Source: Myxococcales bacterium (GTDB taxonomy: Bacteria; Myxococcota_A; Bradymonadia; UBA4248). Taken from it: a stretch of 24,399 bases of DNA. This document shows positions 7,264 through 15,955 of this stretch, piece by piece (the stretch's first letter is position 1; each line of letters begins with the position of its first letter). Both the position numbers and the translations under genes were made by a program. The stretch spans positions 1-24,399 of the forward strand of contig SFMP01000146.1 of the NCBI GenBank assembly GCA_004554395.1, in the 5' to 3' direction. The notes under the pieces are model-generated. The model was given only the letters and a program-made list of their open reading frames with translations, had not been told where the DNA came from and ran no database searches.

Positions 7264-8217
7264 TCAATCCATTGGGGTGACGGTTTCGTTTCGGCTTTCT
7301 CGATAAGCTTTGATGCCCAGGTTCATGGTGGCGCGATCGACCGATCGGAGTTTGTAGATATCGGTATTGGAGACCCAAGCCGTTTTTCCGTCGGCGCGTT
7401 CGATGAAAGCCCAATCGGCGTTTTGGCTGATGACTTTGACGATGAGCCCTTCGGCGTAGCCGGGTTCCTCGAATGATTTGGGGTTGGGTGAGATATCGGA
7501 TTTCAGGCTCGTACTATCGAGCAAGACGGCGAATTGGAGGTTTTCGGTCGATTGCCTGTTGCTGATGAGTAGGACGAGTGCGCAGATGAGCAGGAGTTGT
7601 AGCAAGATGAGGGAGAGGAAGAGTTTTTGTGGTCTTCGGTCGTAGAAGTAGGGGAGGAGGTAGATGGCACCGATGATGAGGAAAAACGCCGCCCAGATGG
7701 CGATCATAAATGTGAATAGCTCGGGTTTGGAATAGCGGTGTACGCGTTGCCAAGTTTGGAATTTGTCGGTTTTTCCGCGCACGAAGATGGCATCGGGGTA
7801 TTGTTGAGAGATGTTGTATTCGACGAGGCTTTGGATCGCGGCGAGTTTTTGTCGATTGTCGCGCGATGGGGCGATGATTTCGAGTTGTTGCAGGTAGGCG
7901 ATGGCGTAGCCGAACTTTTGCGCTTTGAGCGCGGCGAGCATTTGGTTGTGTAGTAAATCGGGTTGTATGACGTCGTAGCCCGCGTTTCGCATTTGTATTT
8001 CGTATTCGCGATAGAGCGTGAAAGCATTTGTATATTGTCGATTGTCGTAGCTTTCTTTTGCGCGTTTTTCGAGGGCTTGGAGTTTGGCTAGAGCGTCGTC
8101 GTCGGTTTGGTGTATCGATGGCGATGGGGGAGTTTGGGCAATCGCTCGAATGGGGAAGAGACATATACTAGCGAATAATATAATATATATATAGTATGTA
8201 TGAAGTATATTAATCAT
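7264..8217 (-). CDS. batE: BatE-like protein: signal peptide, TPR-like helices, two membrane segments, SH3-like domain
   Basis: This is the last gene of the Bat operon. Residues 1-27 form a signal peptide or membrane anchor ending in AIAQ. Residues 43-135 are TPR-like helical repeats (YDNRQYTNAFTLYREYE, MLAALKAQKFGYAIAYLQQLE). Two hydrophobic segments lie at about 168-190 and 199-218. Residues 228-290 look like a bacterial SH3 domain (AVLLDSTSLKS, EEPGYAEGLIVKVIS, DWAFIERADGKTAWVSNTDI). This matches BatE proteins, thought to act with BatA-D in a periplasm-facing membrane complex. The start overlaps the batD stop by 8 bases and has GAGG 5 bases upstream. The first ~50 coding bases are extremely AT-rich compared with the rest of the gene. 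Assignment rests on architecture plus operon position. Confidence 0.8.
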   Translation of the reverse strand: MINILHTYYIYIILFASICLFPIRAIAQTPPSPSIHQTDDDALAKLQALEKRAKESYDNRQYTNAFTLYREYEIQMRNAGYDVIQPDLLHNQMLAALKAQKFGYAIAYLQQLEIIAPSRDNRQKLAAIQSLVEYNISQQYPDAIFVRGKTDKFQTWQRVHRYSKPELFTFMIAIWAAFFLIIGAIYLLPYFYDRRPQKLFLSLILLQLLLICALVLLISNRQSTENLQFAVLLDSTSLKSDISPNPKSFEEPGYAEGLIVKVISQNADWAFIERADGKTAWVSNTDIYKLRSVDRATMNLGIKAYRESRNETVTPMD

Positions 8218-9637
8218 AATAATGCCTCAATACACTTAACATATCGATAGCTTCTTTAGCGGTGAGGGGGATATGCGAGCTAGCCGAATTGATCATGAGC
8301 TTTTGGAGTATGGAGAATGCAACGTCTTGGTGTTCTTTTTTGATGATGACTTTGAATTGTGCAATGACATCGTCGTGGCAGACGCGAGTTTCGACATTGA
8401 AAATGATTTTTGCGAGTTCTCGTAGGCATCGGAGTTGGACTTGAGAGTTTGTTGCGCTCAGGAATGCGTCTTCGAGTTTTTTCATTTCGCGTCGTCGTGC
8501 ATCTTTAGCGGCGCGTTTTTTCCGTTTATCGCGGAACGATGCCGTAAAGATGATAGAGATGAGTATGAGCGGCGGAATGAAAACATAGATCCAGAGGTTG
8601 TTGGGGTAGGGATCGGAACGAATTAAGTGGATGGGGCGAATGACGTCGTCTTTGAAAGCGGCGAGCGATATATCGTTTTGTGGAATGGACTCGACGATAT
8701 TAGACGGATCGATAGTGACTTGTATGGGCGCCGAAGAGACGGTGATGTATTTGTGTTTTGCGGGATGAAACGTCACGATCGACAGGGGCGGGAGCGTGTA
8801 GGTACCGGCGGTGAGGGGGATGAGCTGGATGTGGTATTGGATCGTCGTATGCACGCCCGAGTCGTCGGCTTTTTCGGAAATTTTGTCGCGCACGAGCCCC
8901 ATCGATTTGAAATTGGCTTCGAGTTTGTTGAGTTGGTAGGGGACGGGGGCGATGCCATTAGAAGACGTATTTGCCGTGATGGTGAAATAGAGAACGAGAG
9001 TTTGCCCGACGCGAGTTTGCGTGGCAGAAATCTTCGATTCGATTTGGAAGTCGCCGACGTTTGCGATGGCATAGTGTGCGGGCATGGGCTGTGGCGGGGG
9101 AATGACTTCGATAAACTTTGGCGATGAAGTGATCCATGGCTTATCGTCGAGGAATGGAATGCGCACGAAGAGCCTGGGCAATGGCAAGAGACCTGCTTTT
9201 GATGGCGTAATATAATAGGTGGCGAAAGGTTCTTTTTGATACGATTTGTTTTCGATCGAGACGTAGCTCGATCGCGGCGTCGTGCCTTCGATCGAATACC
9301 AGAATTTGAAATCGGGTTCGACGACGTCGTAGTAGACTTGTCCACGGGAAGCCTCGATATAGACGGCGTAATCGACGCGCAGTGTTTGCCCCAGATAGAT
9401 CTGGTACTCGCGTGTGTCGGTTTCGATGAACATGGGATCGCCTTGTTTGCATGCTTTGGCGATGTTTCGAATGTCGTGATCGGTGTTGGCTTGAACGGAG
9501 GGCGCTGGGGCTTGAGCGAGGGCGTGCGTAGGGCTAAGGTTTGCGGCGAGAATCGCCGCGGCGAGGCCGCAGAGAAAGGGCGTTGCTTTGCTGTGATACG
9601 TCGCCATGCTACCAATCTTTTTTGGGCAATTTTTCAT
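8210..9637 (-). CDS. batD: BatD-like protein (oxygen tolerance family)
   Basis: An N-terminal signal peptide (cleavage likely after ALAQA, near residue 43) is followed by tandem beta-sandwich domains facing the periplasm. These carry the typical BatD pattern: LGQTLRVDYAVYIEA, then YYITPSKAGLLPLPRL, then a second repeat TRVGQTLVLYFTITANTS and LIPLTAGTYTLPPLSIVTF. A single membrane segment near residues 347-366 leads to a basic, helical cytosolic tail. The order BatA-B-C-D-E supports the name. The ATG at 9637 has AGGGA at a usable distance and overlaps the upstream gene's end; an alternative ATG at 9607 would sit just after the upstream stop but lacks a Shine-Dalgarno sequence. Confidence 0.85.
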   Translation of the reverse strand: MKNCPKKIGSMATYHSKATPFLCGLAAAILAANLSPTHALAQAPAPSVQANTDHDIRNIAKACKQGDPMFIETDTREYQIYLGQTLRVDYAVYIEASRGQVYYDVVEPDFKFWYSIEGTTPRSSYVSIENKSYQKEPFATYYITPSKAGLLPLPRLFVRIPFLDDKPWITSSPKFIEVIPPPQPMPAHYAIANVGDFQIESKISATQTRVGQTLVLYFTITANTSSNGIAPVPYQLNKLEANFKSMGLVRDKISEKADDSGVHTTIQYHIQLIPLTAGTYTLPPLSIVTFHPAKHKYITVSSAPIQVTIDPSNIVESIPQNDISLAAFKDDVIRPIHLIRSDPYPNNLWIYVFIPPLILISIIFTASFRDKRKKRAAKDARRREMKKLEDAFLSATNSQVQLRCLRELAKIIFNVETRVCHDDVIAQFKVIIKKEHQDVAFSILQKLMINSASSHIPLTAKEAIDMLSVLRHYYD

Positions 9638-11873
9638 AAGTCTGTCCCTGGATAGGCATTTCGAGTTGTCCTTGTTCGATGTTATCGAGCAATGTGTCGA
9701 CGTAGTCGCGTTCGGCTTGTGCAGGATCGAATTGATGGGCTTTTCCGTCGCCGTCGTCGGGGCTTGGCGTCGATTCGTTGCCTTGGGCGTCGTCGCCTTG
9801 TCCTTTTGGGGTTTGCGGCGTTTCGGAGGGCTTTTCGGGATCGGGTTTTGGCGTATTTTCGTCTTTCGACGGATTTTTATCGCGCTTGTTGGGATCTTGC
9901 TGTTGTTTTTCGTCGTTTTTGTCTTGCTGTTCTTGAGATTCTTTTTCGTCGTCGTTGTTGGTGGGGGGCGTGAGCATCATAAATGCGAAGCCTTGGGCAC
10001 GTGGTTGCATTTCGAGCTCGATGAAGGTGTGTTTCATCATCGGCTTTTGTAGCGTGTAGTCGAGGATTTCGTGAGGTCCTCGCCAAGTGTCGGATATCTT
10101 TTGCGTCGAAAGTTCGGCGGTAAACGGCTGATTATCGGGAGGCAGTGTAATGTAGGCATCGAAGCTGAAGTCGTCTTTTGCGATGGCTTGGTGGCTGAGG
10201 ACGCTCGTCGTGAGCGTTGCATTGAACAGCTTTTTATTAGCTGGAATCGTAGGTTTATATCGGACGGCATCGTTGGGGCAGAGCCATTCGGGAGGGGCAA
10301 AATAGACGTCGTCGTCGTTGAGTTTATCGACGGGGAGCGTGCGTTCGACGATGCGATTGTGTGGCGTATGGCTACAGGGGAGTGATTTGCCGATGGCAAT
10401 GCTGTGTTGTATGCCCTCGGACTCTTTGGAGGCGTCGAGCGCGATAGAAATCGTATTGGGCGTATCGAGATCGTTTTCGATGAGAATATGGAGTGTATAG
10501 AAATACTCTTCGAAGGCCAAAGAACGCCGAAAAGTTCCTTTGAAGATATCGAAATAAGGAATTATCTTCGTCGAGCTATGCGGATCTATTTTATGCGGAT
10601 CGATCGCAGAATCATTTGGCCAATTGGCTAGGAACGATCGGCCCGATTTGTCTTTAATGTCGATGTGGAGCGAATCTTCGATGAGTTTTGCATTGGTCGA
10701 ACGCAACGATACGATGACGGATTGATGGGGTTCGAGTTCGATTTTGTAGAGATCTGGTCGCGATGGGCAAATCATCTGATGGGGAAACACGCGCCCTTGT
10801 TCGAGTTTGATGGGGATTTGGACGAGGTCTTCCGTATAGGTCGTTTCGTCGTCGTTATAGGCGCAATTTATCCACTTGTTGAAGACGGGAGTGACGCGAG
10901 CTTCGCCGTTGTCTTTTGTATAGAATTGGACGAGGTAGTCGCCGGCTTCTTCGACTTCGAAGAGGGGAGTATTGAGTTGTTGTCGCAAGAATACGAAGTC
11001 GTTTGGTGCGGGGATATCGGTTGGCTCGGGCATGGCAAAAGTCTCGATAGGTGAGCCGATTTTTTCGCCATTTTTGGGGGCTTTATAGAGGGCGATTTGA
11101 ATTTGGGAATAGGGGAGTTGGCTGGAATCGTCGATCCAAAACTTGCGATCGAGGGAACGCAATTTGATGAAGAGCGACAAGATTTCGTGTTGACGTGCTT
11201 CGAAAAGGAACCATCGGCTCGTATTGGGGCATAGTGTAAATTCATCGACGATGCCGCGGAGTCCGGCGAGAGAAAGCGCCGTTTCGTATGAATTGTTTTG
11301 GGGTTCGTTAGGCGAAACGAAAGCTTGGCATGGGGTAAAGAGCATCGAATAGGTGAGGCTAAGGAGGTCGCGATGATCTTCGCCATATTGAATGAGGTGG
11401 ATGAGGTGTTGGATAGCTTCTTCGATATGGTCTTTCGATGGAGGCGGGAATGGGCGCGTAGGGCACAAGAGCCCCGTCGCGATGAGATAGTGTGCCCCCA
11501 TGTGGATATCGTTGGACATTTTATCGAAGAGGAGCGGGAATTGGACGAATTGCGTCGAATGATGTTCTTTTGCTTTATCGATGAGCGCCTTCATACGGGT
11601 GACGCCGGCGTCGCATTTTCCGCTAAGGATTTCGGTTGCAGCCTTATTATATTCGATGGTTTGCTCATCTTCGAGATTTTTTGCGTTTGGCAAGACGACG
11701 TCGAGATAGCGCATTGCGCCGTCGAAATCGTCTCTCGCAATCGACTGCTCGAAGATTTTGAACTGCGTTTCATCGGATTGGAAAGCCGCTTCGTTGCACG
11801 CCATGGCGGCAACGGCGATGGCATTGACGAGGCAAAGAGCGATCGTTTTTTTCGTCGAAAAGTGTTTCATCAT
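9609..11873 (-). CDS. batC: BatC-like large exported protein with TPR-like N-terminus
   Basis: The 754-residue product has an N-terminal signal sequence (KKTIALCLVNAIAVAAMA) followed by Cys; the sequence before the Cys is not a good lipobox, so lipidation is doubtful. Residues ~30-170 are helical and TPR-like. The middle (~250-640) looks like several beta domains. Residues ~650-725 are a long Gln/Asp/Lys/Pro-rich disordered stretch. The C-terminus has a helix with VDTLLDNIEQGQ and ends in KKDW, as BatC proteins often do. Known BatC proteins are much shorter, so this looks like a BatC tail fused to large extra domains. The start directly abuts the batB stop, which suggests translational coupling. 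The name rests on the C-terminus and on operon position. Confidence 0.7.
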   Translation of the reverse strand: MMKHFSTKKTIALCLVNAIAVAAMACNEAAFQSDETQFKIFEQSIARDDFDGAMRYLDVVLPNAKNLEDEQTIEYNKAATEILSGKCDAGVTRMKALIDKAKEHHSTQFVQFPLLFDKMSNDIHMGAHYLIATGLLCPTRPFPPPSKDHIEEAIQHLIHLIQYGEDHRDLLSLTYSMLFTPCQAFVSPNEPQNNSYETALSLAGLRGIVDEFTLCPNTSRWFLFEARQHEILSLFIKLRSLDRKFWIDDSSQLPYSQIQIALYKAPKNGEKIGSPIETFAMPEPTDIPAPNDFVFLRQQLNTPLFEVEEAGDYLVQFYTKDNGEARVTPVFNKWINCAYNDDETTYTEDLVQIPIKLEQGRVFPHQMICPSRPDLYKIELEPHQSVIVSLRSTNAKLIEDSLHIDIKDKSGRSFLANWPNDSAIDPHKIDPHSSTKIIPYFDIFKGTFRRSLAFEEYFYTLHILIENDLDTPNTISIALDASKESEGIQHSIAIGKSLPCSHTPHNRIVERTLPVDKLNDDDVYFAPPEWLCPNDAVRYKPTIPANKKLFNATLTTSVLSHQAIAKDDFSFDAYITLPPDNQPFTAELSTQKISDTWRGPHEILDYTLQKPMMKHTFIELEMQPRAQGFAFMMLTPPTNNDDEKESQEQQDKNDEKQQQDPNKRDKNPSKDENTPKPDPEKPSETPQTPKGQGDDAQGNESTPSPDDGDGKAHQFDPAQAERDYVDTLLDNIEQGQLEMPIQGQTYEKLPKKDW

Positions 11874-13187
11874 CTATGAAATATGTTCGAAAACGTCGTC
11901 GTTTTCGGGTCGTTTTTGATTCGAACGTCGGTAGTTGAAGAGTCGCTTCGTCATGTAGATGAAGACGGGGGAGAAGAAGAAGAGCAGCATGAAGATGAAT
12001 GCCGCGGCGAGGAAGAAGCCGTGGAGTGGTTCACGGTAATAGGCAGAGGCTTCTTCTTGAGGTGTCATATTGATGCGGACGAGATTCCACTTCGATAGGA
12101 TTTGCGAGGTGGCCGAATTGGGCGATGTGAGGCGCGTGAAATAGCCTTGGGTACGGTTTGCGATATCTTCGAGGAAAGCCGTTTGAATACGCGATATGAC
12201 GGGGGCATTTTCGTATTGCATGGGGGATTTTTTGGCATCGAGGATTTCGGAACCGTTTTCGGTGCCGACGGCGATGATATCGACGTGGATATGTCGAGCG
12301 ATGAGTTTTTGAATCGTCTGTTCGATATCGTCGGAATGGTCTTCGCCGTCGGTGATGAGTAGGATACGTTTTCGGTGATCGTCGGGCAATTCATTGGGAT
12401 TGTCGACGCGTTCGTCGAACGTCGACATGGCGGCGGTGAGGGCGATGTTGAGATCGGTGCCACGGGTGTTGAGCTCGGAGGGATCCATTTCGTTGAGGAC
12501 GGCGACGAGAAAAGAGGCATCGAGTGTTTGTGGAATTTTGGCGACGACTTCGTGTGTGAAGAAGACGAAGCCAATTTGATCGCCGTAGCTAGAATTGAGT
12601 AGGCGGATCGTTTCGTCGCGCGCGGCGTCGAATCGCGTTGGCACGTAGTCGGTGGCGTCCATCGATCGCGATAAGTCGAAGGCGATCGTCGTACGCAAGT
12701 CGTTGCGTTGGAGGTGCGTCGTCTTTTCTTTTCCGTAGGGCTCCATGACAGCCAAGATGAGCAGAGCCAACGAGATGATGAAGAAATACGTGCGGCGACG
12801 GTGATTGCTCGTGCGCAATATGCGGAAGTTTTGCGAAACGCGTTTGCTCGTAAACCCGTATTTATCGAGCAGATGCAAGCCATATAGCGTATGCATGCGC
12901 GCCAAAACGACGCTCGTTATAAAGATGATGATGAAATTCCACAAGATCGCATATCGCGGCAATGCAAATGTGATGGCGACGATAGCGGCGAGCGATAAGA
13001 CGTCGTAGGCGACGAGTCGCGAGACGACGGGTTTGATGGGTTGTCGCCTAGCCGTTCCCAGCGTATACGCTACTTCATAGAGTCGCGCACGCTTCCACAA
13101 TATGGCACTCGAATAGCACATCATCGCGACGAAGAGCGCGATGAGGAAGAAGATCATGTTGGGGTTGTTCCAGTATTCGATAAACAT
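11874..13187 (-). CDS. batB: BatB-like von Willebrand factor A membrane protein
   Basis: The product is 437 residues. Hydrophobic segments lie at about 11-31, 61-75, 82-97, 133-149 and near the C-terminus (~398-418). The VWA domain starts near residue 165 and has a complete MIDAS: DLSRS at 171-175, Thr in NTRGTDL, and Asp in LLITDGEDH. TPTRFDAARDE-like and GDQIGFVFF segments are typical of Bat VWA proteins. Like BatA it probably exposes the VWA domain between membrane anchors and binds partners through a metal ion. It starts 23 bases after the batA stop and has no clear Shine-Dalgarno sequence. Confidence 0.87.
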   Translation of the reverse strand: MFIEYWNNPNMIFFLIALFVAMMCYSSAILWKRARLYEVAYTLGTARRQPIKPVVSRLVAYDVLSLAAIVAITFALPRYAILWNFIIIFITSVVLARMHTLYGLHLLDKYGFTSKRVSQNFRILRTSNHRRRTYFFIISLALLILAVMEPYGKEKTTHLQRNDLRTTIAFDLSRSMDATDYVPTRFDAARDETIRLLNSSYGDQIGFVFFTHEVVAKIPQTLDASFLVAVLNEMDPSELNTRGTDLNIALTAAMSTFDERVDNPNELPDDHRKRILLITDGEDHSDDIEQTIQKLIARHIHVDIIAVGTENGSEILDAKKSPMQYENAPVISRIQTAFLEDIANRTQGYFTRLTSPNSATSQILSKWNLVRINMTPQEEASAYYREPLHGFFLAAAFIFMLLFFFSPVFIYMTKRLFNYRRSNQKRPENDDVFEHIS

Positions 13188-13210
13188 GGCGCGGATGGGG
13201 ATTTATCGCA

Positions 13211-14419
13211 TTATGGCGTGTGCCGGACGAAGATGACGGTGAGCGTGAACGAGAAGAGCCCGAGGATGAGGGCTATTAAGGCGTAATAGAGGCTGATATC
13301 GGCTTTGACGGCATGAGCTTGGATTTCGGATTGTGCCGAGGGCTCGAGGGCGTCGAGGATATCGCCCAAGTTTTTTTTGAGATCGGCGCCATCGGCGACG
13401 CGGAAAGCTCGCCCCCCCGTTTGTAGTGCAATGTTCTCGAGGACGTCGAAATTGACGGGGAAATTCGATTCGTGGAAAGTCGTCGTTCCGCCGATATCGG
13501 TATAGCCAAAGACGGCTCGATTGTTCTTTCCGATGAGGACAGGGAAGACTTTGACGTCGTAGGCTTGTGCGGCGGAAATAGCTTGATTGACGCTGATGCG
13601 GCCGCCTTTTCGGTCGCCATCGGTGATGAGGATGATGCTCTTGGATTTCGACGTCGAATGTCGGAGGCTGGCGACGGCTTTGAGAATGCCATCGCCAATG
13701 GCCGACTGCGATGCGTTGATATCGTCGATGCGTCGCGATTTGAGTTGTTGCGATAAACTCTCGTAGTGGATTGTGAGCGGCGTGGCGATGAAGGCATTCT
13801 GAGCAAAGAGAACGACGCCAACGCGATCGCAACGCGCCGTCGATAACCCCGTATTATAACATTGTCGAGCTCTAGATTCGACGAAATCGAGCATCGTCGA
13901 ACGCGCGATGTCGAATCGCGTTGGCGTGAAGAGGTTTTGTTCGTAGCGTCGATTGACTTCTTCGAGACTGAAGTCGTAGGCTTTCATCGAAGCCGACATA
14001 TCGACGGTAAAATAGATGTCGATCCCCGTATAGAGAGCATTATTGGCGGCTCTGCCCTGTGGCCCTGCCAAAGCGATTGCCAGGCAGGTGATCGACAGGG
14101 CAAAGAAAGCCGAACACACCCATAACATGACGAGGCGGAACGATCGATGATGGGGCACGAGTCGCAAGTGCGAAGGCAGAGTATGCTTCGGCTTGGGCGA
14201 TGAATCGTCGGGCTCGGCATCGGATGGGGTTGCGGTTGCGGTGTGCGGTTTGCGTTGGCGCGATAAAAACGACGGGAATCGATAGTATCGCGAGACGAAT
14301 TTGGGGTGGAAAATGGTAAATGCAAGATAGACGGGCATAGCCGCTAAGAGCACGAGGGCGATGGGGTGCTCGAATGACTCGATGTGCAGGGCGTCAAAAA
14401 AGGAGAAGATCGAATCCAT
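13211..14419 (-). CDS. batA: BatA-like von Willebrand factor A membrane protein
   Basis: The product is 402 residues, with membrane segments near 18-36 and 95-116 and a C-terminal one near 380-398. The VWA domain begins GIDIYFTVDMSASM, with the MIDAS residues Asp140, Ser142 and Ser144, and continues with DRVGVVLFAQNAFIATPLT, IGDGILKAV and ILITDGDRKGG. An extra loop of about 30 residues with two Cys lies between the MIDAS strand and the next core strand. The start is 2 bases after the upstream stop, with GGAGG 12 bases ahead of the ATG. It forms a pair with BatB; which of the two is BatA is inferred from gene order. Confidence 0.87.
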   Translation of the reverse strand: MDSIFSFFDALHIESFEHPIALVLLAAMPVYLAFTIFHPKFVSRYYRFPSFLSRQRKPHTATATPSDAEPDDSSPKPKHTLPSHLRLVPHHRSFRLVMLWVCSAFFALSITCLAIALAGPQGRAANNALYTGIDIYFTVDMSASMKAYDFSLEEVNRRYEQNLFTPTRFDIARSTMLDFVESRARQCYNTGLSTARCDRVGVVLFAQNAFIATPLTIHYESLSQQLKSRRIDDINASQSAIGDGILKAVASLRHSTSKSKSIILITDGDRKGGRISVNQAISAAQAYDVKVFPVLIGKNNRAVFGYTDIGGTTTFHESNFPVNFDVLENIALQTGGRAFRVADGADLKKNLGDILDALEPSAQSEIQAHAVKADISLYYALIALILGLFSFTLTVIFVRHTP

Positions 14420-14421
14420 CG

Positions 14422-15942
14422 TTATTTCGAGCCTCCGTCGTCTTGGGAGTGGGGCGCAAATATATCGCTTTCGACGGGGCGATGCGGATTAGGCGTCCAG
14501 CCCGTGTTATCGTCGAATGCGACGTCAATGATGAGCGATTCGTCGGGCGTTTTAGGCGTTATTGCTGCCAAACCCGGTGGCGCAAAGCGCATCGGATCGC
14601 GCGGATCGATTCGATCGAGTGGCGATTGGTCGTCGCTGATGGGGTGGAATGTGGCGTATGGATCGACGGCATCGCCTGGGGTATTCGTCGAAATGGCGAC
14701 GTTGGTGGCAATATCTTGATTCGCCGCGTTTTGTGCGTTTGGCGCAATGCCACCGCCTTTTGAAGAATCTTCGGTATTATTGGTATTTGTAGAAGATTCT
14801 GCAGTCGTCTGACGATCGCATTCGCCTTGTTGCGCGATGATTTGGGCGTTTTTGAATTCTTCTGAATGTGCGATTTCGTCGAGTTTTGGGGCGCATTCGC
14901 ACATATCTCGCATGAGCATGATAGTCGCAGCGCGACTCGTCGGCAGATCGGTAAATTTGATGCGGTCGATTTCGTTTAATATTCGTTCGACATCGTCACA
15001 AATCGAATTATCGACGTGTTTATGGCGCAATTGCGCAACGATCTGCGGCGTCGTTCGGTTGAACGCATCGCATTCGAATAGGGCATCGATGAGTTCGCGC
15101 ATGGCGAAAGCCAACTTGTCGTAGAGTGCTTTATTTTCTTCGATCGACGACGGTTCAATGTCGAGTAGCGGCACAATCTGGGCATTAAATGCTTCGATTG
15201 GGTTCATGTATATGCGTTCGGTATGGGGATGGATGGGCTTTGGATGTCGCAACAACAAATAGGCAAAGGCGATGGCGACGATCGAGATGAGAGCCGCAAT
15301 GGCGACGAGAACTTCTTGAATTATCGTCGATTTCCAAGGTTTTAGTGGGATTTGCGGCGCGATTTGTTGTGACAAATTATAGGAAGGTGCGATGGCTTCG
15401 ATGTCGATACGGATATTGCCCGGGTAATGCCGCCCGATTTGGGTTCCGCGCGGGTCGAATACTTCGGCTTGGAATGGCGTGGTAAAGAATATGCCGGGGC
15501 GGTCGAATTGACACGATATCGTAACCTTATGGCGTAGCGTTTGCGGGTCTTTTATCGTCGTTTGGACTTCGGGAGGCGCACACGTCATCGCATCGTGGTT
15601 GGGGAGGGCGGGGCGAACTTGGCACGAGCTATCGAGGGTAACGACGAATTCGTATGTAATGGTCGTGAGAACGCGCGATTTGTGCGTATCGACGCTCGCC
15701 GACTCGAGCGCGTAGCGGCATGGATCGGGTTTGTCGACGATGTGGTCTTTGAACGGGGGATTGGCATAGAAGTGCGCATATTCTAAAGCATCGAATTCGG
15801 CGCCGACGACTTCGTAGCCCACACATAGCCCGGGGCAAAGCACACCTATACCAAGCGCGCACAGCGCCACGATCCGTGATAATCTCCGATATCGATTGAC
15901 TGCATTTGCAGGGATGGTGTGAGGCAAACGGGCAAAAATCAA
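14422..15942 (-). CDS. Bat-operon membrane protein with periplasmic beta domain and cytosolic helical domain
   Basis: The 506-residue product sits between the DUF58 and batA genes. A hydrophobic signal or anchor (about 23-42) is followed by a ~160-residue beta-rich region with paired Cys that resembles a BatD-type sandwich. A membrane segment lies near 212-234, then a helical cytosolic region (IEENKALYDKLAFAMRELIDALF) and a long acidic, low-complexity C-terminus. The position matches the poorly described membrane protein (DUF4381-like) found at this point in many Bat operons, but no family match is certain. The start is a TTG at 15942: GGGAGG at 15955-15950 lies 7 bases before it and overlaps the upstream stop. 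The role is inferred from the operon only. Confidence 0.72.
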   Translation of the reverse strand: MIFARLPHTIPANAVNRYRRLSRIVALCALGIGVLCPGLCVGYEVVGAEFDALEYAHFYANPPFKDHIVDKPDPCRYALESASVDTHKSRVLTTITYEFVVTLDSSCQVRPALPNHDAMTCAPPEVQTTIKDPQTLRHKVTISCQFDRPGIFFTTPFQAEVFDPRGTQIGRHYPGNIRIDIEAIAPSYNLSQQIAPQIPLKPWKSTIIQEVLVAIAALISIVAIAFAYLLLRHPKPIHPHTERIYMNPIEAFNAQIVPLLDIEPSSIEENKALYDKLAFAMRELIDALFECDAFNRTTPQIVAQLRHKHVDNSICDDVERILNEIDRIKFTDLPTSRAATIMLMRDMCECAPKLDEIAHSEEFKNAQIIAQQGECDRQTTAESSTNTNNTEDSSKGGGIAPNAQNAANQDIATNVAISTNTPGDAVDPYATFHPISDDQSPLDRIDPRDPMRFAPPGLAAITPKTPDESLIIDVAFDDNTGWTPNPHRPVESDIFAPHSQDDGGSK

Positions 15943-15949
15943 ACTCGAT

Positions 15950-15955
15950 CCTCCC
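15950..15955 (-). promoter_or_regulatory. Ribosome binding site that fixes a TTG start
   Basis: On the minus strand GGGAGG lies 7 bases before TTG at 15942 and overlaps the DUF58 stop codon. No ATG lies nearby in frame, so the TTG start is well supported. Confidence 0.7.
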
